From positions 1 through 60,853 of the forward strand of contig SHWM01000005.1 of assembly GCA_009693835.1 (NCBI GenBank): a stretch of 60,853 nt of DNA, given 5' to 3'. Below, piece by piece: positions 37,571-46,687 of the stretch (the stretch's first letter is position 1; each line of letters starts with the position of its first letter). The notes beneath the pieces were generated by a model. The model was not told where the DNA came from. It was given only the letters and a program-made list of their open reading frames with translations, and ran no database searches. Origin of the DNA: Alphaproteobacteria bacterium (lineage in GTDB: Bacteria > Pseudomonadota > Alphaproteobacteria > UBA11222). The position numbers and the translations under genes are program-made.

Positions 37571-37646
37571 ACCGGTTTCGCGTTACGGCGTGTGTCATTA
37601 AATTCGATGCAGGCTGTACGCGGGAAACTGTTTGAAAGATAGCGCG

Positions 37647-38942
37647 ATGACCCAAGGCGATGCTCACCCGATTGATTATGACGCACTGGTAAAGCCGGAC
37701 GCCGTGCATGGCGCCTGTTACATTCGTCCGGACATCTTCGCCGAAGAGCTGAAGCGCATCTACGGACGCGGCTGGGTGTTCATCGGCCATCAGAGCGAAA
37801 TTCCGGATGCAGGCGATTATGTCCGCAAATGGATCGGCCTGCAGCCCGTTCTGTTCGCGCGCGACAAGGCTGGAAAATATAACGTCCTGTTTAACCGGTG
37901 CATGCACCGCGGCGCGTCCATCTGCCAGAATGAAAGGGGCAATGTCGGCGGTTTCCGCTGTGAATATCATGGCTGGTTCTACCGCCTGGACGGGGCGCTG
38001 CAGGCGATGCCCTATCCGGACGCCTATGGCTCCGATTTCGACAAGACGCAATATAATCTGCGCAAGCCCGCGCGCGTGGATGAATATCGCGGCTTTGTCT
38101 TCGCCAGCCTGTCGGCGAAGGGCATTGCGCTGACCGAGCATATCAGCGGGCCCGCGCGCCAGCAGCTGGACTATGCCTGCGATCTTTCGCCCGATGGCGA
38201 GTTGATTGTGCGGAGCGGCGCGACCAAGCTGGCCTATAATGGCAACTGGAAACTGCAGATGGAAAATTCCATCGACGGCTACCACCCGAATTTCACGCAC
38301 CAGTCCTATATCGGCACCTTTGAGCGCACAACGGGCATGAAATTCGACATGTTCAATGGCGATTCCAGCGTGCAGTCTCGCGATCTGGGCATGGGCGCCA
38401 CCAATATTGATTCACGGCGTTACAGCCTGGAGAACCCGCATGCGCGCGCGCGTCTGCAGTCCCTGCAGAAGTCCAGCTGGGGCAAGAAATATTACGATGA
38501 TCTGGTCAAGGCGCATGGCAAGGAACGCGCCGAGGAAGTGCTGATCATCAATGGCACGCATATGAATGTATTTCCGAACCTTGTCGTGCTGGCGCAGCAG
38601 GTGCGCACCATTCAACCTGTCAGCACCGAGCGCACCGAGGTTTATCTGCGGCCCAGCCTGTTGAAGGGCGTGCCGGACGAGGTCAATATGCATCGCCTGC
38701 GCGCCTATGAATCCTTCTATACGACCGCTGGCGGCGGCATTCATGATGACGTCGAAATGTTCAACCGGGTGCATGAGGGGCTGCGCTGCAATGAGGACCC
38801 CTGGCTGATTTTTCGGCGCGGCCTGCACCGCGAACAGGTTGACAATGACGGCACCATTTTTGGTCAGGGAACGGATGAAACCGCGCAGCGCGCCATGTGG
38901 CGGCACTGGAAATCGGTCATGCAGCAGGAACTGGAGGGATGA
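37647..38942 (+). CDS. Rieske non-haem iron oxygenase, large (alpha) subunit
   Basis: A 431-residue ring-hydroxylating oxygenase alpha subunit. The N-terminal Rieske domain binds 2Fe-2S with CMHRGA and CEYHGW. The catalytic domain has NWKLQMENSIDGYHPNFTH, in which Asp-x-x-His-x4-His supplies the mononuclear iron ligands and the bridging Asp, and a C-terminal EMFNRVHEGLRC region. Such enzymes hydroxylate aromatic or alicyclic substrates using O2 and electrons from a ferredoxin. No ferredoxin or reductase is nearby, so they must be encoded elsewhere. ATG 37647 is preferred; a TTG at 37632 is in frame. The gene overlaps the beta subunit by 4 bases. Confidence 0.92.
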   Translation: MTQGDAHPIDYDALVKPDAVHGACYIRPDIFAEELKRIYGRGWVFIGHQSEIPDAGDYVRKWIGLQPVLFARDKAGKYNVLFNRCMHRGASICQNERGNVGGFRCEYHGWFYRLDGALQAMPYPDAYGSDFDKTQYNLRKPARVDEYRGFVFASLSAKGIALTEHISGPARQQLDYACDLSPDGELIVRSGATKLAYNGNWKLQMENSIDGYHPNFTHQSYIGTFERTTGMKFDMFNGDSSVQSRDLGMGATNIDSRRYSLENPHARARLQSLQKSSWGKKYYDDLVKAHGKERAEEVLIINGTHMNVFPNLVVLAQQVRTIQPVSTERTEVYLRPSLLKGVPDEVNMHRLRAYESFYTTAGGGIHDDVEMFNRVHEGLRCNEDPWLIFRRGLHREQVDNDGTIFGQGTDETAQRAMWRHWKSVMQQELEG

Positions 38943-39409
38943 GCGGCTTGCGTGAAAAGGTGGAAAACTTCCTGTACCGGGAAGCCCGCCTGATGGATGA
39001 AAACCGTTTCATCGAATGGTTCGAGCTGTTTGCCGACCCGTGCCTGTACTGGGTACCCGCCAATGAGGAAGATTATGATCCCAACACCCATGTCTCGCTG
39101 TTCTATGGCGACCGCAGGATTGTGAATAATCATGTGTTGCGGCTGCAGGAAGGCAAGGCCTTTGCGCAGGAGCCGCGTTCGCGCATGCGCCGCGTGGTGT
39201 CCAATATCGAGATCGAGGATGGCGGTGAAGAAGTTTCCGTGCACGCCAATTTCATTATCAATGAAATCCGCAAGCATGAGCAGCGCTATCATACCGGCCG
39301 CGCGCATTATAAACTTGTGCCGGAGCAGGATGAATTCAGGATCAGATACAAAAAAGCCGTCCTGGTCAGCCTGGACGAGGCGCAGGACAATATGACATTT
39401 TTGATATGA
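38939..39409 (+). CDS. Rieske oxygenase small (beta) subunit
   Basis: A 156-residue NTF2-like protein with the beta-subunit pattern: VENFLYREARLMDENRFIEW near the start, WFELFADPCLYWVPANEEDYDP, SLFYGDRRIVNNHVLRL and RMRRVVSNIEI, ending VSLDEAQDNMTFLI. Beta subunits stabilise the alpha3-beta3 hexamer. The start ATG 38939 overlaps the alpha-subunit stop (ATGA), showing translational coupling. The BVMO gene follows after 75 bases. Confidence 0.9.
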   Translation: MSGLREKVENFLYREARLMDENRFIEWFELFADPCLYWVPANEEDYDPNTHVSLFYGDRRIVNNHVLRLQEGKAFAQEPRSRMRRVVSNIEIEDGGEEVSVHANFIINEIRKHEQRYHTGRAHYKLVPEQDEFRIRYKKAVLVSLDEAQDNMTFLI

Positions 39410-39484
39410 GGGGCGCAGCGCGCGCAGCGCCGCCAAAGCATTCAGAAATTTTCTTTTATATATAACAAGGCCAGGAGAGCGACG

Positions 39485-41287
39485 ATGCCGACGATTGAAG
39501 AACTGAACGAGAAATATGAACGCAACCCGCTGGAAAGCATTCTGCCCGGCGGCCACCAGAAAAAGAAACGGCCAGAGCCGAAGCCGCAGTCCTATTATGA
39601 CGACATCAAGAAAAAATTCGCCGAGGAGCGCGACGTGCGGGTGAATTACCGTCCGGAAGGCACCGCGCAGTACACGTCGGATTTCGATGGCTCGCTGTCC
39701 AAATATCTGACCGATCCCTATGGCGGCGAAATCAAACCGCGCGCGCCTATCAATGACACGGTTGAAGTGCTGTTCATCGGCGGCGGGTTTTCCGCGCTGC
39801 TGACCTCGGCGCGGCTGCGCGAAATTGGCGTTGACAGCATCCGGATCGTTGAGAAGGCCGCCGATGTGGGCGGCACCTGGTACTGGAACCGCTATCCCGG
39901 CGTCGCCTGTGATGTGCCGTCCTATGATTATCTGCCGCTGCTGGATGAAATGGACTATGTGCCCAAGCATCGCTATGCGCGCGGCGATGAAATCTACGCG
40001 CACTGCCAGGCCATCGCGAAAAAATACAATCTGTATGAACTGTCGGTTTTCCAGACCACCATTACTGAAACGCGGTGGGATGACGAAGAAAGAATGTGGA
40101 ACCTGAAAACCGATCGCGGCGACCATATGAAGGCGCGTTTCGTGATCTGCGCCAACGGAACCCTGTCCAAGCCAAAACTGGCGCGCATCAAGGGCATGGA
40201 AACTTACAAAGGCCATTCGTTCCATACCTCGCGATGGGATTATGACTATACCGGCAAGGATCTTTCCAAACTTCAGGACAAGGTTGTCGGCATTATCGGC
40301 ACCGGCGCCACCGCCGTGCAGGCCATTCCAGGCCTCGGCGACAACGCCAGGGGACTCTATGTTTTTCAGCGTACGCCGTCCTCAATCGATATCCGCGACG
40401 ACTGGTCGACCGATCCCAACTGGGCGCGCGCCCTGAAGCCGGGCTGGCAGGCCAAACGCCGCGCCGCCTATCTGGTGCCCCCGTCCATGACCGAGGAACA
40501 GCGCGCCAGTTACGCCACGACATCGCGCGAGGATAAAATCCGCAAGCAGGAAAACGCCAATATCGATCACATGATGCGCATTCATGCGCGCATCGATGAA
40601 GTGGTGCGCGACAAGGCGACAGCGGATGCGCTGAAGCCCTGGTACATGTTTATGTGCAAGCGGCCCTGCTTCCATGACGATTATCTGCCCACCTATAACC
40701 GCAAGAACGTGCATCTGATCGACACCCGCGGCAAGGGCATTAACGAGATCAACGCCAAGGGCCCGGTATTCGAGGGCAAGCAGTTTGAGCTGGACCTGCT
40801 GATCTACGCGACCGGGTTCGAGGTGCAGAAGACCGGCATTTACAACAAGATCATGGGAACCAAGGGCCTTGATCTGAACGATTATTACAGTGACGGCATC
40901 CGCACGCTGGTGGGCATTCATTCCTCGGGCTATCCCAACATGTTCGTTATGGGCGGCTATCAGGCGTCGTTCCAGTTCAACCTGACCGACATATTGAACA
41001 CCCAGGGCGAACATATCGCGGCCTGCATCGATCATTGCCGCAAGAACGGCTATCACGCCATGGACGTGACCAAGGACGCCGAGGAATGGTGGGTGCAGGA
41101 AGTCATTTCCCACCGCGGCAAAACCACCCGCAACAAGGATTGCACGCCGGGCTATTACAATTTTGAAGGCGAATTCAACCGCCGGCAGGACGGCACCTAT
41201 AATGGCGGCTTCAATAAATACATCGCCAAGATGGAAGAAGCCCGCGAAAAAATGGACAAGTATTTCAACTTCACACGGAAGAACTAG
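39485..41287 (+). CDS. Baeyer-Villiger-type flavoprotein monooxygenase, paralogue B
   Basis: A 600-residue class B flavin monooxygenase with the same layout as the gene at 9219: N-terminal extension with SYYDDIKKKFAEERDVRV, FAD site VLFIGGGFSALLTSARLRE, GGTWYWNRYPGVACDV, BVMO fingerprint FxGxxxHxxxW in YKGHSFHTSRWD (Tyr at the first position), NADPH site VVGIIGTGATAVQAIP and IYATGFEVQKTGIYN. The last 60 residues (DCTPGYYNFEGEFNRRQDGTYNGGF) are nearly the same in both. The start follows CCAGGAGAG. Last gene of the cluster; expected to oxidise a ketone product of the upstream steps (inference). Confidence 0.92.
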   Translation: MPTIEELNEKYERNPLESILPGGHQKKKRPEPKPQSYYDDIKKKFAEERDVRVNYRPEGTAQYTSDFDGSLSKYLTDPYGGEIKPRAPINDTVEVLFIGGGFSALLTSARLREIGVDSIRIVEKAADVGGTWYWNRYPGVACDVPSYDYLPLLDEMDYVPKHRYARGDEIYAHCQAIAKKYNLYELSVFQTTITETRWDDEERMWNLKTDRGDHMKARFVICANGTLSKPKLARIKGMETYKGHSFHTSRWDYDYTGKDLSKLQDKVVGIIGTGATAVQAIPGLGDNARGLYVFQRTPSSIDIRDDWSTDPNWARALKPGWQAKRRAAYLVPPSMTEEQRASYATTSREDKIRKQENANIDHMMRIHARIDEVVRDKATADALKPWYMFMCKRPCFHDDYLPTYNRKNVHLIDTRGKGINEINAKGPVFEGKQFELDLLIYATGFEVQKTGIYNKIMGTKGLDLNDYYSDGIRTLVGIHSSGYPNMFVMGGYQASFQFNLTDILNTQGEHIAACIDHCRKNGYHAMDVTKDAEEWWVQEVISHRGKTTRNKDCTPGYYNFEGEFNRRQDGTYNGGFNKYIAKMEEAREKMDKYFNFTRKN

Positions 41288-41296
41288 GGAAACAGG

Positions 41297-41367
41297 GGGC
41301 GGCTGTTCTTATGGCCGCCCGCGCCCCATCATAGCGAGACGCAACGCGCCCTGTTTGGGGCGCGTTG
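41297..41367. terminator. Two hairpins after the BVMO gene
   Basis: GGGCGGC/GCCGCCC (41297-41320) and CAACGCGCCC/GGGGCGCGTTG (41342-41367) are consecutive stems directly after the stop at 41287. Neither has a T-run, so they may act as RNA stabilisers or as Rho-independent terminators of low strength. Confidence 0.45.
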
Positions 41368-41503
41368 GACACCGCCCTCGCTACCTGTCTAAAAATCCCC
41401 CCATTAACCTTTGTGACGCCTGCCACACCCGCCGGTGATAGATATTGCACCGCAGCGCGCAATCTCATAGGTTCAGTCTCAACCAACAGCAGACGGAACC
41501 CAG

Positions 41504-41917
41504 ATGGCATCGACGATCAACAAGCAGAGCGCCCTTATTTTCTTCATGGTCACTATGTCGAGCAGCGACAATGTGATTGGCGACGACGAACTGCGCACCA
41601 TTGGCGGCATTGTGGAAAGCCTGCCGATTTTCAAGGGCGTAGACCGCGATACGCTGGTGGCGTCGGCGCAGGATTGCGTGAACATGCTGGAACCCGAGGA
41701 TGGGCTGGACGCGGTTCTGGGCCTGGTCAAGGAGGCCCTGTCGCCCGCACTGCGTGAAACCGCCTATGCGCTGGCCTGCGAAGTGGGGGCGGCCGGTGGC
41801 AAGCTGGAGCAGGAAGAATTGCATCTGCTTGAAATGATCCGGGATGAGCTGGAAGTGGACCGTCTGCATGCAGCGGCGATTGAGCGCGGCGTACGGGCGC
41901 GTTACGCCACGGCTTAG
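41504..41917 (+). CDS. TerB-family protein
   Basis: A 137-residue all-helical protein of the TerB (tellurite-resistance-associated) fold. The acidic positions DNVIGDDELRTI and GKLEQEELHLLEMIRDEL are where TerB binds metal. Most solitary TerB-like proteins are of unknown function; there is no ter operon here, so a real tellurite role is not supported. The gene stands alone between the BVMO cluster and a GC-rich repeat. Confidence 0.75.
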   Translation: MASTINKQSALIFFMVTMSSSDNVIGDDELRTIGGIVESLPIFKGVDRDTLVASAQDCVNMLEPEDGLDAVLGLVKEALSPALRETAYALACEVGAAGGKLEQEELHLLEMIRDELEVDRLHAAAIERGVRARYATA

Positions 41918-41996
41918 TTCATTATCCGGCCAAATGGGATCCCCTTTTTTGATTCAGTTAGGTGGATAAAATTGCTCTAGCAGATGGATGTTTTGG

Positions 41997-42093
41997 CCCC
42001 CCACCCCTGTCCCCTCCCCACGAGGGGGCGGGGAATATGCCCCGTATGCGGAGGGAACCCCCTCCCCTTGATGGGGAGGGGGTTGGGGTGGGG
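41997..42093. repeat. GC-rich intergenic repeat with C- and G-tracts
   Basis: A C-tract arm (CCCCCCACCCCTGTCCCCTC) and a G-tract arm (GGGGAGGGGGTTGGGGTGGGG) flank a centre with a shorter GAGGGGGCGGGG stretch. Elements of the CCCCACCCC...GGGGTGGGG kind are dispersed in many bacterial chromosomes. It lies just before an MFS gene whose start is TTG and may fold into a strong stem or G-quadruplex on one strand. Confidence 0.65.
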
Positions 42094-42105
42094 TAAGTTT
42101 AAGTA

Positions 42106-43434
42106 TTGTCTGAGTCATCTGAAATTAAACAAACACACCGCAGCGAAGGCCCTGCCGCGCCATCGCGCGCGCGCATTGCAGTACTGGTCGGGGTGCTGTG
42201 CGTCACCTATATGATCAGCCAGTTTCTGCGTTCCAGCACCGGCGTTATATCGCCTGATCTGGCGCGCGAACTAAACCTTGCCCCGCAATCGCTCGGCGTG
42301 CTCAGCGGCGCATTTTTCTTTGCATTCGCCGCCTCACAAATTCCTGTCGGTCTGATGCTGGACCGATATGGCGCGCGCATGACCAGCAGCCTGCTGATTA
42401 TATTCGCCATTGCCGGGTGCCTGCTGTTCGCCAGCGCCCATTCGCTGTTCTGGCTCAGCGCCGGGCGGATCCTGATGGGCATCGGCTGTTCCAGCCTGCT
42501 GATGGCGCCGCTGATGATCTATACGCGCTGGTTCGCGCCCGAGCGTTTCAGCACCCTGTCGGGCATTCATATCGCCGCAGGCACACTGGGCGGCATTTTT
42601 GCGACCGCGCCGCTGGCCATGATTGCCGAATGGGCGGGCTGGCGCGCGGCTTTCACCGGCACGGCCGCTTTCACCTTGTTGATGGGCGTGCTGGTCTGGC
42701 TGATCGCGCGCGACGCGCCGCCAGGACGGAAAAGCCAGCATCTGCTGCGTGAAGGGGCGGCCGAAAGCCTGTGGCAAAGCCTGATGGGATTTGGCGCGGT
42801 GCTGCGCAATCCCAGCCTGGCGCCGCTGCTGATCCTGCAATTTGTCGGGCTGGGAGTGGCCGCCACTTTGCTGGGGCTGTGGGCCAGCCCCTATCTGCAC
42901 GACATTCACGGGCTGGATGGCCCGGCGCGCGGCTATGTATTGCTTATCATGGCGGCCTTCAGCGCGGCCGGGATGCTGTTCTGGGGCCGGCTGGATATTC
43001 CCTTCGACAGCCGAAAAAAACCAATAATGCTGGGCGCCGCCATTTGCGCCGTGATGATGATAGCAATCGCGGCGCTGAAAGCGCCCGGCCTGCTGGTGGT
43101 GACCGTGCTGTTTGCGATGATTGGTTTTTGTCATGGTTATACCGTGATCGCCATTGCGCATGGGCGTGCGATATTTCCGGACCATCTGGTGGGACGCGGC
43201 ATCTCGCTGCTGAACATGGGCGGCATGGCGGGCGCGGGAACAATGCAATATATTGCGGGCCTGATCATCGGCCAGTTCGCAGCCCCGGGCATGCCCGCGC
43301 CGGCAGTCGCCTATCGCACGCTGTTTGGCTTTCTGGCCGCCTGCCTGGTGCTGGCGCTGCTGGTGTACAGCCGGATTGCCGACATTCGCCCCGGGCATTT
43401 CGCCACGGATGAGTTGCGCCATGAACGGCATTGA
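42106..43434 (+). CDS. MFS transporter
   Basis: A 442-residue major facilitator with about 12 hydrophobic segments. The loop 2-3 signature is GLMLDRYGARMTSS, and GRILMGIGCSSLLMAPLMIY lies in TM4. The start is TTG 42106, with poor ribosome-binding sequence, following the GC-rich repeat. The substrate is not evident; it resembles nitrate/nitrite- or sugar-acid-type MFS members only generally. The 3' end overlaps ccdA by 14 bases, so the two are transcribed together. Confidence 0.8.
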   Translation: MSESSEIKQTHRSEGPAAPSRARIAVLVGVLCVTYMISQFLRSSTGVISPDLARELNLAPQSLGVLSGAFFFAFAASQIPVGLMLDRYGARMTSSLLIIFAIAGCLLFASAHSLFWLSAGRILMGIGCSSLLMAPLMIYTRWFAPERFSTLSGIHIAAGTLGGIFATAPLAMIAEWAGWRAAFTGTAAFTLLMGVLVWLIARDAPPGRKSQHLLREGAAESLWQSLMGFGAVLRNPSLAPLLILQFVGLGVAATLLGLWASPYLHDIHGLDGPARGYVLLIMAAFSAAGMLFWGRLDIPFDSRKKPIMLGAAICAVMMIAIAALKAPGLLVVTVLFAMIGFCHGYTVIAIAHGRAIFPDHLVGRGISLLNMGGMAGAGTMQYIAGLIIGQFAAPGMPAPAVAYRTLFGFLAACLVLALLVYSRIADIRPGHFATDELRHERH

Positions 43435-44167
43435 AATCGGATATATGGCGGCGGCCCTGGGCGGCGTGATCAGCTTTCTGTCGCCCTGTGTGTTGCCGCT
43501 GGTGCCGGCCTATCTGTGCTATGTGGCGGGCATTTCTTTTGACCGGCTGACCGGCGATAGCACCGCACAAAACCCCGAATTGCGCCGTCAGGTCATGGCC
43601 GGGGCCACAGCCTTCGTGCTGGGCTTCAGCACCGTGTTTGTATTACTGGGCGCATCGGCCACGGCGGTCAGCAATATGCTAGTCGGCAATCTTGACGTCC
43701 TTGGCCGGGTGGCGGGGGTGGTGATTGTGCTGTTTGGTCTGCATATGGCGGGTTTTTTGCCCATTCCCCTGCTGAACCGCGAGGCCCGTTTCGCACCGGA
43801 TCGGCGCGCCGGCGGGTTGCTCGGGGGCTTTATCATTGGCATGGCGTTTGCCTTTGGCTGGACGCCCTGCATCGGACCCATCCTGGCGGCCATTCTGGCC
43901 ATCGCCGCCAGCCGGTCTACGGTGCAGAGCGGCATAGCCCTGCTGGCGGTCTATTCGCTGGGGCTGGGCGCGCCATTTTTACTGGCAGCGTTAGGCCTGC
44001 CCGCCTTCATGGGATTTATGCAGCGCTTTCGCCGCCATATGCGCGCCGTGGAAATGGCGGCTGGCGGTTTGCTGGTGTTGACCGGCGTAATGATTTTCTT
44101 CGGCTCGTTGCAGTCTTTCAGCTATTTATTGCTGGAACTGTTTCCCGCCCTCGGCACGATTGGATAG
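43421..44167 (+). CDS. ccdA: Cytochrome c biogenesis protein CcdA
   Basis: A 248-residue membrane protein with six TM segments that carries reducing equivalents from thioredoxin to the periplasm for cytochrome c maturation. The two redox Cys are in SFLSPCVLPLVP (TM1) and GWTPCIGPILA (TM4), each in the family's Pro-flanked motif. The start ATG 43421 lies inside the end of the MFS gene; a longer in-frame extension begins at 43325 but reads through MFS sequence. CcdA fits the presence of several c-type cytochromes in the window. Confidence 0.92.
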   Translation: MNGIEIGYMAAALGGVISFLSPCVLPLVPAYLCYVAGISFDRLTGDSTAQNPELRRQVMAGATAFVLGFSTVFVLLGASATAVSNMLVGNLDVLGRVAGVVIVLFGLHMAGFLPIPLLNREARFAPDRRAGGLLGGFIIGMAFAFGWTPCIGPILAAILAIAASRSTVQSGIALLAVYSLGLGAPFLLAALGLPAFMGFMQRFRRHMRAVEMAAGGLLVLTGVMIFFGSLQSFSYLLLELFPALGTIG

Positions 44168-44170
44168 GCC

Positions 44171-44752
44171 ATGACAGAAATCACAGACAGCGCAACACAG
44201 CGCGCGAGATTGCACGGCCTGATTGCCGCCAAAAGCTTCGGCCAGGGCGCCGAGATCACCCTGGCATCGGGCAGGAAAAGCAATTTTTACTTCAACATGA
44301 AACCCACGATGCTGGACCCGGAAGGGGCGGCGCTGATCGGCGCGCTGATTCTGGATCAATTAACCGGCGCAAAACCTGATCTGGTGGGCGGGCTGGAGTT
44401 GGGCGCCATTCCGATTGCCTGCGCCGTCTCGCTGTTAAGCCATGTGCGCGGCACGCCGATCCCCGCCTTTATCGTGCGCAAGCAGGCCAAGGAACATGGT
44501 GCAAAGCAGCGAATCGAGGGCTTTGCGCCCGGCCAGAGCCTGGCCGGAAAAAACATATTAATGGTCGAGGATGTAACCACCACCGGCGGATCGATCCTCG
44601 ACGCCATTGACGTCGTGCGTGAGGCGGGCGGTATTGTCACCCGCGCCATTACGGTGGTGGACCGGCTGGAGGGGGCGGGGGAAGCCCTGACTGCCGCTGG
44701 CGTGGCGCTTGCGTCTCTGTTCACCGCGCGCGATTATCTGTCCTCGAATTAA
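44171..44752 (+). CDS. pyrE: Orotate phosphoribosyltransferase
   Basis: Joins orotate to PRPP to form OMP in pyrimidine synthesis. It has 193 residues. FGQGAEITLASGRKSNFYFNMKPTM binds orotate/PRPP, GGLELGAIPIA follows, and ILMVEDVTTTGGSILDAI is the PRPP motif. It lies 3 bases after ccdA. Normal length; assignment is secure. Confidence 0.95.
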   Translation: MTEITDSATQRARLHGLIAAKSFGQGAEITLASGRKSNFYFNMKPTMLDPEGAALIGALILDQLTGAKPDLVGGLELGAIPIACAVSLLSHVRGTPIPAFIVRKQAKEHGAKQRIEGFAPGQSLAGKNILMVEDVTTTGGSILDAIDVVREAGGIVTRAITVVDRLEGAGEALTAAGVALASLFTARDYLSSN

Positions 44753-44764
44753 ATGGAGCCGGGC

Positions 44765-46147
44765 ATGACGGGCAATATCACCGGGCAATTGGCGGAATTC
44801 TCGGCAGGCCTGCGGCTGGAATCGATCGATGCGGCGATCACGGAGCGCGCCAAGCTGCTGCTGCTGGATACGATCGGCATTGCGGTGCGCGCACGCCACG
44901 ATGCGGAATCAACCCCCGCCCTGCTGCGCGCCGCCCAACGGCTGGGATTTATGTCCGGAACCGCCACCATCATTGGCGACGCCGCTACCGCAAATTTTGC
45001 AGGCGCCGCGTGGATCAATGGCGCACTGGCGCACAGCCTGGATTTTGACGACACCCATGCGGCGGGCTCCATTCACCCCAGCGCCCCGATCGTGCCCGCC
45101 GCGCTGGCCGCCGCCGAAATGGCCGGGGCGAGCGGCAGGGATACGCTGGCCGGCATCATTGCGGGATATGAGGTGCAGATAAGGCTGAGCCTGGCATTGG
45201 TGCCCAGCGATCATTATGCGCGCGGCTTTCACCCGACGGCGACCTGCGGCGCGTTTGGCGCGGCCGCCGCGGCGGGGCGCGTGCTGGGATTGAACGCGGG
45301 CCAGATAGCGCATGGCTTTGGCATCTGCCTCAGCCAGACCTCCGGCACCATGGAGTTTCTGGCCGACGGCGCGTGGACCAAACGCTTTCAGGCGGGCTAT
45401 GCCGCCATGAACGGGCTGATCGCTGCGAGCCTGGCCGCCGAAGGATTTATCGGTCCTTTAAGCCCCATCGAGGGCGCACACGGATTTCTGAATTCCTATG
45501 CGCCGCATCCAGTCTTTGAAAAGGCCTGCGCCGGGCTGGGCGAGCGGTATGAAACCATGGCGATTGCGATAAAGCCCTATCCAAGTTGCCGCTACAGCCA
45601 TGCCGCGATGGACGGGCTGATTGCGCTCCGCGCGCAACATGGATTTTCGATCGATGAGATCGAGTCGGTTGAGGTGGGGCTGCCCAAAACCGGATGGGAT
45701 ATTATCGGAGCGCCGCAGGAGGCCAAGCAAAACCCGAAAAGCATCGTCGACGGACAATTTTCGATGCCGTTCCTGGCCGCCGTGGCGCTGCGGCAGGGGG
45801 GCATGGGCTGGGATGATTACGCCCGCCACCTGCACGACCCGGAAACCCTGGCGCTGACGCGGCGTGTCACCAGCGTTGCCGACCCGCAGGCCGAAGCCGA
45901 ATATCCCCGCCAGATGAGCGGCGTCGCGCGGGTGCGCACCCGGCGCGGCAATTTCGAAAAATTCGTCGCCATCCCGAAGGGCGAGCCTGAAAACTTTCCT
46001 GACCTGCCTGAACTGCGCCAGAAATTCGATGCGCTGGCCGGGCCCTATATGCCGCAATCGGCGCTGGAGCGCCTGGCCGGAACCCTGACCGGTCTTGACC
46101 GCGCCAACACAGTCACTGCCATGCTGGCGCTGACCAGACCCAACTGA
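44765..46147 (+). CDS. MmgE/PrpD family dehydratase or decarboxylase
   Basis: A 460-residue protein of the 2-methylcitrate dehydratase / cis-aconitate decarboxylase family. WINGALAHSLDFDDTHAAGSIHP is the hallmark active-site region, followed by YEVQIRLSLAL, FHPTATCGAFGAAAAAGRVLGL, SQTSGTMEFLADGAWTKRFQ and IKPYPSCRYSHAAMDG. Members dehydrate 2-methylcitrate, racemise or decarboxylate tricarboxylates, or have unknown roles. ATG 44765 is preceded by GGAGCC; ATG 44753 is an alternative. It leads a tight operon with a MaoC hydratase, an acyl-CoA dehydrogenase and a CoA transferase. Confidence 0.85.
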   Translation: MTGNITGQLAEFSAGLRLESIDAAITERAKLLLLDTIGIAVRARHDAESTPALLRAAQRLGFMSGTATIIGDAATANFAGAAWINGALAHSLDFDDTHAAGSIHPSAPIVPAALAAAEMAGASGRDTLAGIIAGYEVQIRLSLALVPSDHYARGFHPTATCGAFGAAAAAGRVLGLNAGQIAHGFGICLSQTSGTMEFLADGAWTKRFQAGYAAMNGLIAASLAAEGFIGPLSPIEGAHGFLNSYAPHPVFEKACAGLGERYETMAIAIKPYPSCRYSHAAMDGLIALRAQHGFSIDEIESVEVGLPKTGWDIIGAPQEAKQNPKSIVDGQFSMPFLAAVALRQGGMGWDDYARHLHDPETLALTRRVTSVADPQAEAEYPRQMSGVARVRTRRGNFEKFVAIPKGEPENFPDLPELRQKFDALAGPYMPQSALERLAGTLTGLDRANTVTAMLALTRPN

Positions 46148-46156
46148 GGACGCACG

Positions 46157-46684
46157 ATGGTTGTTGAAAGCAGAAAGATCGGCCCCAACCGCTACCGTGA
46201 GGTGGCGGGACGCGACTATGAGGATTTCACTGTCGGCGACATATACGAACATCGCCCGGGCCGCACCATCACCGAAAGTGACAATACCTGGTTCACCCTG
46301 CTGACCATGAATACCCATCCCCTGCATTTTGACGCGGCCTTTGCAAAACACAGCGAGTTCGGCAAACAGGTGGTGGTCAGTACCCTGACTTTATCCATGG
46401 TTGTCGGCATGAGCGTTTCCGATGTCAGCCAGAAGGCCATCGCCAATATGGGCTGGACCAATATTGAAATGCCCGCCCCGGTGTTTGTGGGCGACACGAT
46501 CTATGCAGAATCCGAGGTGATCGCGAAACGAGAATCGAAATCGCGCCCAAACCAGGGGCTGGTCAGCGTACGGACCACCGGCAAAAAGGCCGATGGCACA
46601 ATGTTCATGCGGTTTGAACGCACGGTGCTGATTCCAAAACGCGGGCGTGGCATCGATGAACCCGCGCCCTGGCAGGGAGAATAG
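46157..46684 (+). CDS. MaoC-type enoyl-CoA hydratase
   Basis: A 175-residue hot-dog-fold hydratase. YEDFTVGDIYEHRPGRTITESDN opens it, and NTHPLHFDAAFA carries the catalytic Asn/Asp and His positions of the R-hydratase family. MPAPVFVGDTIYAES and FMRFERTVLIPK follow. Related enzymes hydrate itaconyl-CoA, mesaconyl-CoA or crotonyl-CoA. It lies 9 bases after the PrpD-like gene and 3 bases before the acyl-CoA dehydrogenase. Confidence 0.88.
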   Translation: MVVESRKIGPNRYREVAGRDYEDFTVGDIYEHRPGRTITESDNTWFTLLTMNTHPLHFDAAFAKHSEFGKQVVVSTLTLSMVVGMSVSDVSQKAIANMGWTNIEMPAPVFVGDTIYAESEVIAKRESKSRPNQGLVSVRTTGKKADGTMFMRFERTVLIPKRGRGIDEPAPWQGE

Positions 46685-46687
46685 CGC

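Noticed and set aside
38864..40225. 453-codon minus-strand frame spanning the Rieske beta subunit and BVMO B
   Set aside because: It crosses two real genes and their gap, has His/Phe-rich antisense composition and no ribosome binding site or family signature.
41504..41917. Tellurite resistance operon
   Set aside because: Only a single TerB-like protein is present; no terA, terC, terD or terE gene is near.
41997..42093. Transcription terminator of terB
   Set aside because: The element lacks a T-run and matches the dispersed C/G-tract repeat type, so it was recorded as a repeat only.
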